52,070 nucleotides of DNA from Collinsella sp. TM09-10AT (lineage in GTDB: Bacteria; Actinomycetota; Coriobacteriia; Coriobacteriales; Coriobacteriaceae). Each line of letters begins with the position of its first letter. Within the stretch, counting starts at the first letter, position 1. The translations under genes were made by a program, and so were the position numbers. The notes below the pieces were generated by a model, which saw only the letters and a program-made list of their open reading frames with translations, was not told the origin of the DNA and did not search any database. Below are positions 1-7,142 of the stretch, piece by piece. The stretch covers positions 6,449 to 58,518 of the forward strand of contig NZ_QSOP01000015.1 in the NCBI RefSeq assembly GCF_003436275.1, written 5' to 3'.

Positions 1-33
1 TGATCGCTCACTTAATCTAATGGGATAGTTAGT

Positions 34-59
34 GAGGCCGGAGCAAAAGCTCCGGCCTC
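34..59. terminator. Hairpin, probable terminator of an upstream gene
   Basis: An 11-bp perfect stem (GAGGCCGGAGC with a four-A loop) is followed on the plus strand by CTTATATAA. It probably ends a transcription unit lying left of the window. A second short hairpin (GGCTCGGC, loop AAA) follows at 70-88. No gene is seen in 1-417 apart from hairpins and the tRNA promoter. Confidence 0.55.
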
Positions 60-148
60 CTTATATAAGGGCTCGGCAAAGCCGAGCCACTAAATTTATA
101 TCAGCCCCAGAACATATTTGAGAACTGTTCCCGGAGTACATACTCCTA

Positions 149-273
149 GGGCCGGAATGAGGTTGCTTTCCAACGCATTCCGCAGGGGGCGGCATTATTT
201 TGTAGCGCGAAGCGCGAATCAAAATAATGCCGCATGCCCGAGGACGCGTTGGAAAGCAACCTCATTCCGGCCC
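149..273. repeat. Long nested inverted repeat (element E1)
   Basis: A perfect 28-bp inverted repeat (149-176 with 246-273) encloses a second perfect 14-bp inverted repeat (189-202 with 220-233). The centre is a tiny hairpin GCGCGAAGCGCG. The internal loop holds CCGCAG on the left and GAGGAC on the right, a layout shared with the element at 9693-9778. It lies just upstream of the tRNA-Leu promoter and has no credible coding potential. It could be a structured RNA, a REP/MITE-like element or a cruciform-forming site; the sequence does not decide. Confidence 0.8.
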
Positions 274-311
274 GAACAGGTCCGTCTACCAGCGCATTTA
301 CAAATTCGTAA

Positions 312-360
312 ACTTTTTTGAAAAAAGTGCTTGCACAGTTCTCGAATCATAGGTTATTAT
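312..360 (+). promoter_or_regulatory. tRNA-Leu promoter with palindromic upstream element
   Basis: A T6-G-A6 palindrome (312-328) runs into a -35 box TTGCAC at 331-336, with a -10 box TATTAT at 355-360 (18-nt spacer, or TTATTA with 17). The same layout precedes the tRNA genes at 3843 and 6356, which supports it as a conserved stable-RNA promoter. Confidence 0.7.
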
Positions 361-417
361 CTTCCTCGATGAACGCGCGGGTCGAACAAAACGAACTGCG
401 AATCAACAACATAGCAT

Positions 418-507
418 GTCGGAGTGGCGGAATTGGCAGACGCGCTAGCTTGAGGTGCTAGTGACCGCTTTTTGGTCATGCGGGTTCAAGTCCCGCCTCC
501 GACACCA
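418..507 (+). tRNA. tRNA-Leu (GAG)
   Basis: A class II tRNA with an acceptor stem GTCGGAG/CTCCGAC, an anticodon stem CTAGC/GCTAG enclosing loop TTGAGGT (anticodon GAG), a long variable arm and an encoded 3' CCA at 505-507. It is transcribed alone from the promoter at 331-360 and is followed by a terminator. Confidence 0.95.
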
Positions 508-518
508 TCGCATTTGAG

Positions 519-541
519 AAGCCTCTTCGGAGGCTTTTTTG
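519..541 (+). terminator. Terminator of tRNA-Leu
   Basis: GAAGCCTC, loop TTCG, GAGGCTT followed by a T run. It ends 26 nt upstream of the phosphatase start. Confidence 0.8.
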
Positions 542-566
542 TTACCGATAGACGGTGGGGTCCACG

Positions 567-2912
567 ATGGAAACGCTTGAACGCAACGAGTGGGCAGACG
601 TTGCCCAACTAGTCGAGATCACGAGCGATGCTGTCATCATCTGCGAGCTCGACGGAACCATTCTGCATGTGAATAACCGCTTACTTGGTTTGATGTGCGA
701 GGAACGCGCCGACGTCATCGGTGGAGATGTTAAAGACGTCCTGTACTCGTCCGCTTTTGAACGTGCGACGGAACATCGTCTGCCATTTGAAACTGATGGC
801 TCCGAGAACGAACTGATGCTCAAGCTAAGTGACGGCTCTTTTATTCCCGTCTTGGTTCGTGCGGGCTCCGTAACGCCTCCACGCATCTTTGGGCGCCGCG
901 CACCACGTGTCCTGGTGGCGCTTCACAGTATCGAGGAACAGTATTCTCACGACCGTCAGCTCAAGCGTGCGTTATCGGAGCTTAGAGTGGCGAACAAGCG
1001 TCTCTCTGGGACGCTCTCGGTCATTATGAGCACTGTGGGCTCCGATGAGTTACCCAGCCTGCTTGATACCGTTTTGAACCAGCTTGTAGGAACGCTCGAT
1101 GCTTCGGGTGCCGCTATCTATTTTTCTGAGAGCGGCGGCTTTAAGCTCCGCGGTGTTTCCAAGGAGCTGTACGACAGCTACCTGCCCGAGTTTTTGCCGT
1201 ATGGCGCTGGCATTCCGACGTATGTTCTTCGCGAGTCGCGTGCCTGTCGCTTGTCGATCCAACAGGACCTTGAGGGCGATAAGGCCGCCTCCGGTATGTT
1301 CATGGACCTGGATAATCGTTCAAAGCACCTGTTGCGCATGCAGGATATGCCTCCGTACCGCAGTGAAATCTGTCTTCCCGTTTTTTACGGTACGCAGATC
1401 CTCGGCGTGCTGGAAGTTGGTTGGAAACGCCCCCAGGCACCGCTCGCCTATGACGTTAATGTGCTCGAGGTCATTTGCGATTACCTGTCTATCCAGCTGG
1501 TCGGCATGGCATCGAGCCTTCGCTCCCGTCGCACGGCCGAGCTTGGTCGTTCCCTCAATGTGCTGCGTGATGAGTTGTTTACCTTTCTAGACGATTCCGC
1601 TGCGGCTACCCAGGCGGTGTCGTCCGAGATCTGCAATATGCTCAACTGCCATTTTTGCCCTGTTGAGTATGACGCCAGTCTGGATTCCTACGTCATAGAT
1701 TTTGAAGGCGGCAGTCGCGTTGCTTTGCCGGACGATCCCGAGAAGCTTTTCTTTTCCACGACGGCGCCAGCGGCACGTCTGGGGGCTGCCCCTGATGGCT
1801 TTGAGGCATCTGTTTTGGGCGGCACGAGTGCCGAGGACCTTAAACACGTCCGTATAACTCGCGTTGACGAATCGATGCCTATGGGAGGCTGGCTTAGAGC
1901 GCATGGCCTGCCTTGCCAGGGTCTCTACGTCGACGCCGGCATCGAGGCGGGGCGCCCACGCCCTGAGGGCGATGGCAAGCACAGTAACGACGCAATCGTT
2001 CCTGCTTCTGTTGCGAAGGGGCCGACGACGCGTGCGCTGCTGCTTCGTGATGGCAGCCAAGAGCCGATTGATGACCTTGAATATGACTACTTGGTGCACT
2101 TGGCCCATGACTTTGAACTGATCTATGAAGGCGAATCTCAAAAGCGTGAGGAGCGCCATATCGCTCAGACCCTCCAGATTGGCATGAGAAATTCACTGGG
2201 GGATGTTCCGGGAATCGCCGCCGATTCGGTGTACCTGTCGGCCACGAACTCGGCGTTGGTCGGCGGCGATTTCTATACGCTCATCCGTCTTCCCGACGAT
2301 TGCGCCGTCATGATTCTGGGCGATGTGTCTGGCAAAGGCATTGAGGCTGCATCGATGTCCGCACTCGTCAAGACGGCCCTGACGGCATATGCCTGGGAGG
2401 GCGCTGGACCGGCCCGCATGGCACGCTCCCTTAACAGCATGCTTATGGGCTTTTCGAGGGTCGAGACGTTCGTGACGGCCTTTATCGCCAAGATTGACCT
2501 TAAAGCCGGACGCGCAACGTATTGTTCGGCGGGCCATCCTCCGACCATGGTCATCAGGCCAGAGTCGATGCCGCTGGGTGGCGGCGAGGCTCGTGGGGGA
2601 GAGGTCGAGCTGCTTGGATGCCAATCGGGGGTAATCGGTGCCTTTGAGAGCATGGTGTACGAGACAGGCGTGTTTACGTTCGCTCCTGGTGACATGCTAT
2701 TTATGTACACCGACGGAACAATCGAAGCACGTGACCGCTCGGGTGCTTTTTTTGGCGAGCAGCGCCTTCGTGACCTTCTGCTCTCTGTCTCGGGTGAGGG
2801 CGTATCGGGAATCTGCGGCAAGGTCTTGGGCGAGCTCGACCGATTTACCGAATCGGCGCTGGACGATGACATTGCATTGGTGTCCCTTGAGTTTTTACGG
2901 GGTCGTTCATAG
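567..2912 (+). CDS. PAS-GAF sensor with PP2C (SpoIIE/RsbU-type) serine phosphatase domain
   Basis: A 781-residue cytoplasmic signalling protein with no membrane segments. An N-terminal PAS-like domain (about residues 5-110) is followed by a GAF-like region (about 145-310), a less clear middle part, and a C-terminal SpoIIE/PP2C domain from about residue 530. The phosphatase core motifs GGDFY (near 565), GDVSGKG (near 584), MYTDG (near 711) and DDIAL (near 766) all carry the metal-binding aspartates. Such proteins dephosphorylate STAS-domain anti-anti-sigma factors in partner switching. The next gene encodes a STAS-HATPase protein 78 nt downstream, a likely partner. ATG 567 is chosen over GTG 555 because GGTGGGG lies 7 nt upstream of it. 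The signal sensed is unknown. Confidence 0.88.
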   Translation: METLERNEWADVAQLVEITSDAVIICELDGTILHVNNRLLGLMCEERADVIGGDVKDVLYSSAFERATEHRLPFETDGSENELMLKLSDGSFIPVLVRAGSVTPPRIFGRRAPRVLVALHSIEEQYSHDRQLKRALSELRVANKRLSGTLSVIMSTVGSDELPSLLDTVLNQLVGTLDASGAAIYFSESGGFKLRGVSKELYDSYLPEFLPYGAGIPTYVLRESRACRLSIQQDLEGDKAASGMFMDLDNRSKHLLRMQDMPPYRSEICLPVFYGTQILGVLEVGWKRPQAPLAYDVNVLEVICDYLSIQLVGMASSLRSRRTAELGRSLNVLRDELFTFLDDSAAATQAVSSEICNMLNCHFCPVEYDASLDSYVIDFEGGSRVALPDDPEKLFFSTTAPAARLGAAPDGFEASVLGGTSAEDLKHVRITRVDESMPMGGWLRAHGLPCQGLYVDAGIEAGRPRPEGDGKHSNDAIVPASVAKGPTTRALLLRDGSQEPIDDLEYDYLVHLAHDFELIYEGESQKREERHIAQTLQIGMRNSLGDVPGIAADSVYLSATNSALVGGDFYTLIRLPDDCAVMILGDVSGKGIEAASMSALVKTALTAYAWEGAGPARMARSLNSMLMGFSRVETFVTAFIAKIDLKAGRATYCSAGHPPTMVIRPESMPLGGGEARGGEVELLGCQSGVIGAFESMVYETGVFTFAPGDMLFMYTDGTIEARDRSGAFFGEQRLRDLLLSVSGEGVSGICGKVLGELDRFTESALDDDIALVSLEFLRGRS

Positions 2913-2990
2913 ACGACGCTGGGCGGGCTGAATCCGTACGGTTGGGGAAACGAATGCATCGAGTGGGCTTTTTTGGGGAACCATAGTCGT

Positions 2991-3737
2991 ATGAATGAGT
3001 GGAATGACATAGCGGTTTTGACGCCACCAGGCGATATCGACATCGCCACGGTGCCTGCGCTGCGTCGGCGGTTGGATGCTTTGATTGGCCGCGGCGTGCG
3101 TCGTGTCGTCATCAACTGTCAGGCTGTTAGCTTTATCGATTCGACGGGCTTGGCATTCCTGCTTACGCGCGCTCGTGAGCTCATGAGGCGAGAAGGCCTG
3201 CTCTCGCTCGTCAATGCATCGGGTGAAGTTGTTCGCTTTTTGGAGATTGCTCGTCTTGTCGATATTCTTCATGTCGCGGGGCCGACACGGGAGCCTATTC
3301 CCGCCATTCCGGTGGGGGAGCTGCCTCGCTGGAGTAAGAGCGTCGAGGTCCGTCAGGGTATCGAGAATCTTCCATACTACCGACATCGCATCGCCGAACT
3401 CCTTGAATCGCTTCCGTTGCGCCGTGATGAGCGCTACGATGTCGCATTGGCGTCGGGGGAGGCGCTGGGTAATGCCTATGACCATGCGGGCGGTATCGGG
3501 TGCGTCCTGACGGTTCAGGCCTATGGCGATCGCGTTGTGGTTGAGGTGCTTGATCGAGGTGCCGGCTATTCTATCGATGAAACGAGCGAACCGGTCGCAT
3601 CAGAGGAGCGCGGCCGTGGTATCAAGCTTATGCGTATGCTCGTCGATAACGTGGAGGTTGCTCGTCGTACGGACGGCGCCGGCACGCGCGTGCAGATGGT
3701 GAAGCTGTTTAGCGGAGCGCTGGAGTCGTGTGCCTAG
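2991..3737 (+). CDS. STAS-HATPase fusion protein (RsbV/RsbW-like partner-switching regulator)
   Basis: A 248-residue protein. Residues 1-100 form a STAS (anti-anti-sigma) domain whose FIDSTGLAF motif has the serine normally phosphorylated in SpoIIAA/RsbV. Residues 115-245 form an RsbW/SpoIIAB-like HATPase domain with an N-box EALGNAYDHA, a DRGAGYS motif and a GRGIKLM lid. In most systems these activities are on separate proteins. The phosphatase just upstream would act on the STAS serine and the HATPase domain would phosphorylate it; that pairing is inferred. ATG 2991 follows GGGGAA by 10 nt and is preferred over TTG 2973. No sigma factor gene is adjacent, so the final target is unknown. Confidence 0.87.
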   Translation: MNEWNDIAVLTPPGDIDIATVPALRRRLDALIGRGVRRVVINCQAVSFIDSTGLAFLLTRARELMRREGLLSLVNASGEVVRFLEIARLVDILHVAGPTREPIPAIPVGELPRWSKSVEVRQGIENLPYYRHRIAELLESLPLRRDERYDVALASGEALGNAYDHAGGIGCVLTVQAYGDRVVVEVLDRGAGYSIDETSEPVASEERGRGIKLMRMLVDNVEVARRTDGAGTRVQMVKLFSGALESCA

Positions 3738-3784
3738 CCAATCGCTTTAGCGCGTTTAGCTACTAAGAACATGCGGCAGACAAG

Positions 3785-3830
3785 TTTTTTGAAAAAAGTA
3801 CTTGCGTCTTTTGGACAACTCGCGTAAATT
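3785..3830 (+). promoter_or_regulatory. Promoter of the tRNA Gly-Cys-Gly cluster
   Basis: T6-G-A6 (3785-3797), then -35 TTGCGT at 3802-3807, a 17-nt spacer and -10 TAAATT at 3825-3830. It matches the layout of the other two tRNA promoters in the window. Confidence 0.7.
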
Positions 3831-3842
3831 AATAACCCGCAA

Positions 3843-3918
3843 GCGGACATGGCTCAGTTGGTAGAGCACAACCTTGCCAAGGTTGGGGTCGCGGGTTCGA
3901 GCCCCGTTGTCCGCTCCA
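3843..3918 (+). tRNA. tRNA-Gly (GCC), copy 1
   Basis: 76 nt with acceptor GCGGACA/TGTCCGC, anticodon GCC in the ACCTTGCCAAGGT arm and an encoded CCA. It is identical to the copies at 4069 and 6356. Confidence 0.95.
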
Positions 3919-3928
3919 TTGCATTTCC

Positions 3929-3951
3929 GGACCGTTTAGTCGGTCCTTTTT
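3929..3951 (+). terminator. Hairpin with T run between tRNA-Gly and tRNA-Cys
   Basis: GGACCG, loop TTTAGT, CGGTCC, TTTTT. It has full intrinsic-terminator form inside a tRNA cluster with no visible promoter after it, so it may be a leaky terminator or a processing signal. Confidence 0.6.
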
Positions 3952-3952
3952 C

Positions 3953-4026
3953 GGCGAAGTGGCCAAGTGGTAAGGCAGAGGCCTGCAAAGCCTTTACCCC
4001 CGGTTCGAATCCGGGCTTCGCCTCCA
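3953..4026 (+). tRNA. tRNA-Cys (GCA)
   Basis: 74 nt with acceptor GGCGAAG/CTTCGCC, an anticodon loop with GCA, T-arm GGTTCGAATCC and an encoded CCA at 4024-4026. It is the second gene of a three-tRNA cluster. Confidence 0.95.
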
Positions 4027-4036
4027 GGCAACATCC

Positions 4037-4062
4037 GGGCGCTCCGGCGCCCGTTTTGTTTT
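4037..4062 (+). terminator. Hairpin with T run after tRNA-Cys
   Basis: GGGCGC, loop TCCG, GCGCCC, then GTTTTGTTTT. It is the second terminator-like hairpin inside the tRNA cluster. Confidence 0.6.
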
Positions 4063-4068
4063 ACATAT

Positions 4069-4144
4069 GCGGACATGGCTCAGTTGGTAGAGCACAACCT
4101 TGCCAAGGTTGGGGTCGCGGGTTCGAGCCCCGTTGTCCGCTCCA
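4069..4144 (+). tRNA. tRNA-Gly (GCC), copy 2
   Basis: Identical over all 76 nt to the gene at 3843, with anticodon GCC and an encoded CCA. It is the last gene of the cluster. Confidence 0.95.
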
Positions 4145-4153
4145 ACTATCTTA

Positions 4154-4179
4154 CGCGGTTCTAACGAACCGCGTTTTTT
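4154..4179 (+). terminator. Terminator of the tRNA cluster
   Basis: CGCGGTTC, loop TAAC, GAACCGCG, then six T. Confidence 0.85.
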
Positions 4180-4190
4180 GTTGACGCTGC

Positions 4191-4290
4191 GCGGGCCCCG
4201 GGCACCCCATCTTGCCCCTCAATCGTCGGTCGCGTACATAAAGTACGCTTCCCTCCTCTTTCGCGGCAACCTGGGGCACCCGGAGCCCGC
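4191..4290. repeat. Long imperfect inverted repeat (element E4)
   Basis: Arms 4191-4209 and 4272-4290 pair over 19 bp with three mismatches. Inside are a TTGCC/GGCAA pair and a central hairpin GCGTAC-ATAAA-GTACGC (4232-4248). The gap from 4180 to the glucosidase start at 4480 holds this element and otherwise nothing I recognise. Confidence 0.55.
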
Positions 4291-4479
4291 TCGCTGTCGT
4301 GGCCGGGGGAGTAAGTCTTCCGTTCTTTTCACTAATCGATCGATTCGTCCCAGGAGGCTCGAGCCCGAGAGGGGGCGAGCGTTTGGGGCGTGGCTGCGGC
4401 GTTGATTGCCGTGAATGTCAGCTTTGGGCGTATCATCGTGGGCATCTCGCAAAACCTCGTTGCAAGGGAGACTCATCCC

Positions 4480-6213
4480 ATGGCTACAGAAAAGTCCTCG
4501 TCGCGCCCATGGATGTCCGATGCCGCGATCTATCAGATCTATCCGCGCTCGTTTAAGGATTCGACTGGTTCGGGTCTGGGCGATATCGCGGGCATTACCC
4601 AGCAGATGGACTATCTTGAGCAGCTGGGCATCGAGGCTATCTGGCTGAGCCCGTTTTACCCATCGCCTCTTGTCGATGGCGGCTATGATGTGGCGGACTA
4701 CTGCGATGTCGACCCACGTCTCGGCTCGCTTGACGACTTCGATGACATGATCGCTGCGGCTCATGCGCACGGCATCAAGGTCATCGTCGACATCGTGCCC
4801 AACCATTCGTCCAACCAGCACCCCTGGTTCAAAGCCGCTCTTGCCGCCGGCCCCGGATCACCCGAGCGCGCCCGTTATATCTTCCGCGATGGTCGCGGCG
4901 AGCACGGCGAGCTGCCTCCCACCAATTGGAATGCCAACTTTGGCGGCCCCGCCTGGACGCGCGTCGCGGACGGTCAGTGGTATCTGCACATGTTTACGCC
5001 CGAGCAGCCGGACTTTGACTGGTCGTGTCCCGAGGTTCATGCGTTCTTTTGCGACGTCCTGGCGTTTTGGAGCGATCGAGGCGTCGATGGCTTTCGCATT
5101 GATGTGGCGCACGGTCTCGCCAAGGATCTCGACCGCGATGACCTCGACCGGTGGCATCTCGCCGAGGGCGATGACATGGTTGAGGACGGCACCCATCCGC
5201 TGTGGGACCGCAACGAGGTCCATGAGATCTATCGCGAGTGGCGCCGCGTGTTCGACCGTTATGATCCGCCGCGCAGCGCCGTTGCCGAGGCGTGGGTTCT
5301 GCCCGAGCGCCAGTATCTCTACGCACGCCCCAGCGAGCTTGGCCAGACATTCAACTTTGAGTTCGCCAAGGCCACTTGGACCTATGATGACATGCACGCT
5401 GCAATCGAGAAGGGCTTGAAGGCGGCCATCGAATCCGATTCCGCCTCGACCTGGGTACTCTCCAACCACGACGTGCCGCGCGTGGCGACACGCTATGCCC
5501 TGCCGCAAATCAAGGCGACGCGCTACCATCAGATTGCGCTCGACTGGCTCTTACGCGACGGGTCGTCTTATGACGAGGACCGTGAACTCGGCGAGCGCCG
5601 CGCGCGGGCAGCCCTTTTGCTTGAGTTGGCGCTTCCGGGCTCGGCATACGTGTATCAGGGTGAGGAGCTCGGCCTTTTTGAGGTGGCTGACATCCCGTGG
5701 GCTGCACTCGAAGATCCCACTGCGACCAATACGCACGGACCGAAGCGCGAGAAGGGGCGCGACGGCTGTCGTGTGCCCCTGCCGTGGGTGGCAGCGGACG
5801 ATCCCGCGCAGGGCGGATCGTTTGGGTTTTCACCGGCGGACGCCGATGCGGCGCCCCATCTGCCACAGCCTGCATGGTTTTCCGATTACGCTGCCGATAG
5901 GGAAGAAGCGGACCCGGCATCGATGCTTGCGTTCTATCGCGACGCCCTCTGGCTGCGGCGCAAGCTGCGCGGGTGCGCCAACGATCTTGCGTGGCTCGAT
6001 CTTGACGGGTGCACCGGCCTTGCGGATGGTGCCGAGGGCGCTGAGGGCGGCGTCATCGCCTATCGCCGCGACAACGGCTGGGCGTGTGTGACGAACTTCG
6101 GTGCAGCACCCGTGGAGCTGCCGGCGGGTAGGGTCCTGCTCACCTCATCACCGCTTGCAGATGGCAGGCTCGCGCAGGACAGCTCTGTCTGGATCATGCT
6201 CGCTGAGTTGTAG
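4480..6213 (+). CDS. GH13 family alpha-glucosidase
   Basis: A 577-residue cytoplasmic glycoside hydrolase of the alpha-amylase superfamily with no signal peptide. It opens with the typical YQIYPRSF of oligo-1,6-glucosidase and alpha-glucosidase members. The catalytic residues are visible: nucleophile Asp208 in DGFRIDVAHG, acid/base Glu270 in AEAWV and Asp331 in SNHDVPR. DIVPNHSS is also intact. It probably releases glucose from short alpha-glucans or glucosides brought in by a transporter not in this window; the linkage preference cannot be read from sequence. ATG 4480 follows AAGGGAGA and begins the conserved region a few residues later. The frame stays open upstream to 4390 but without family similarity. 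Confidence 0.9.
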   Translation: MATEKSSSRPWMSDAAIYQIYPRSFKDSTGSGLGDIAGITQQMDYLEQLGIEAIWLSPFYPSPLVDGGYDVADYCDVDPRLGSLDDFDDMIAAAHAHGIKVIVDIVPNHSSNQHPWFKAALAAGPGSPERARYIFRDGRGEHGELPPTNWNANFGGPAWTRVADGQWYLHMFTPEQPDFDWSCPEVHAFFCDVLAFWSDRGVDGFRIDVAHGLAKDLDRDDLDRWHLAEGDDMVEDGTHPLWDRNEVHEIYREWRRVFDRYDPPRSAVAEAWVLPERQYLYARPSELGQTFNFEFAKATWTYDDMHAAIEKGLKAAIESDSASTWVLSNHDVPRVATRYALPQIKATRYHQIALDWLLRDGSSYDEDRELGERRARAALLLELALPGSAYVYQGEELGLFEVADIPWAALEDPTATNTHGPKREKGRDGCRVPLPWVAADDPAQGGSFGFSPADADAAPHLPQPAWFSDYAADREEADPASMLAFYRDALWLRRKLRGCANDLAWLDLDGCTGLADGAEGAEGGVIAYRRDNGWACVTNFGAAPVELPAGRVLLTSSPLADGRLAQDSSVWIMLAEL

Positions 6214-6295
6214 GGGGCCTCTTGCGGCGAGCTTGCGTTTGCCTACACCTTCCGTGGTGGCTGATGTCTTCGCGAGGTTCGCGAGGGCGTCGCAA

Positions 6296-6343
6296 AACTT
6301 TTCAAAAAAAGTTCTTGCATTTGGGTGGATCATCCCGTATATT
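6296..6343 (+). promoter_or_regulatory. Promoter of tRNA-Gly/tRNA-Val
   Basis: ACTTTTCAAAAAAAGT lies directly upstream of -35 TTGCAT at 6315-6320, with a 17-nt spacer and -10 TATATT at 6338-6343. It is a variant of the motif at 312 and 3785. Confidence 0.7.
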
Positions 6344-6355
6344 AAATCCTCGCAG

Positions 6356-6431
6356 GCGGACATGGCTCAGTTGGTAGAGCACAACCTTGCCAAGGTTGGG
6401 GTCGCGGGTTCGAGCCCCGTTGTCCGCTCCA
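6356..6431 (+). tRNA. tRNA-Gly (GCC), copy 3
   Basis: Identical over 76 nt to the copies at 3843 and 4069. It is the first gene of a two-tRNA unit with tRNA-Val, three nt upstream of it. Confidence 0.95.
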
Positions 6432-6434
6432 TTT

Positions 6435-6509
6435 GGGCGTTTAGCTCAGGGGGAGAGCGCTTCCCTGACACGGAAGAGGTCAGAAGTTCAAATCTTCTAA
6501 CGCCCACCA
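6435..6509 (+). tRNA. tRNA-Val (GAC)
   Basis: 75 nt with acceptor GGGCGTT/AACGCCC, anticodon GAC in loop CTGACAC and an encoded CCA at 6507-6509. Confidence 0.95.
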
Positions 6510-6517
6510 AATGTTCG

Positions 6518-6557
6518 CAGCTCAGAGGCTATGTCCTCTGGGCTGTTTTGTTTTGCC
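6518..6557 (+). terminator. Terminator of tRNA-Gly/tRNA-Val
   Basis: CAGCTCAGAGG pairs with CCTCTGGGCTG and is followed by TTTTGTTTT. From here to about 6865 I see no gene or clear signal. Confidence 0.8.
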
Positions 6558-6869
6558 ACCAAGCACGCCGCCAAATAAGCCGCCAAATATTGATCCAAGG
6601 TCTGTACGCGATGGTCTTCGCATCCCGTGGGGGCGCCGGCAGATTGCATGTGTCCTGGTCCATCGTGACCGCAACATGTTGGTCAAGCATAATCTTTTGG
6701 ATTCTTTTGGCGTGAGCGGCTTGGTTTTGGTAGGATTTGTCAGCGGCTTGACTAAGGGGGTTTTATAACTGCCATGCAGGTAGCCGTGTTGGTAACGTTT
6801 TACCGACTTGTCAAATACCCCTCATTTTTAATGCGTCTGCAAAATGACCAATTGCTTTGACCTGCTGAA

Positions 6870-6885
6870 ACACTATATGTTGTGT
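6870..6885 (+). promoter_or_regulatory. NrdR box upstream of nrdD
   Basis: ACACTATATGTTGTGT fits the palindromic NrdR-box consensus (acaCwATATaTwGtgt). It abuts a promoter with -35 TTGACC at 6886-6891 and -10 TATAGA at 6910-6915 (18-nt spacer). A much weaker second half (6904-6919) overlaps the -10; NrdR boxes usually come in pairs. This suggests repression of nrdD by NrdR when dNTP or ATP levels are high. The nrdR gene is not in this window. Confidence 0.7.
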
Positions 6886-7142
6886 TTGACCTAAAAAAAG
6901 AATACAGGATATAGATGCTTCTTTGTCGTATGATAGATGGCGGACAGAGAACGAAGACCTTAACTGCCTCTTTTGAACGTGTCCTTGAACCGCTTGATTG
7001 GCTCTAGGGAATGTCCGCATGGAGGCTTATGGTTTATCGAGAACACAGATTGCGCGACGGCGCCGCAAGGCAGGGGCAGGCCCTGCCGGGCATCGTTTGG
7101 CTCTGAAGCGCAATGAGGCTACGACGCGAAAGAGGCAAGAGG

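Noticed and set aside
118..321. Open frame of 67 codons near the left edge
   Set aside because: It runs through the nested inverted repeat E1, has no ribosome site and reads as two arms of a palindrome, so it is not a gene.
3849..4184. Open frames through the tRNA cluster
   Set aside because: They consist of tRNA sequence; the tRNA folds explain this DNA fully.
6511..6768. 85-codon open frame after tRNA-Val
   Set aside because: It begins inside the tRNA terminator, has no ribosome site and no family resemblance.
6916..7142. Possible cobalamin or other riboswitch in the nrdD leader
   Set aside because: I could not find a B12-box or any other known riboswitch core, only a short GGGCAGG-CCTGCC type hairpin.
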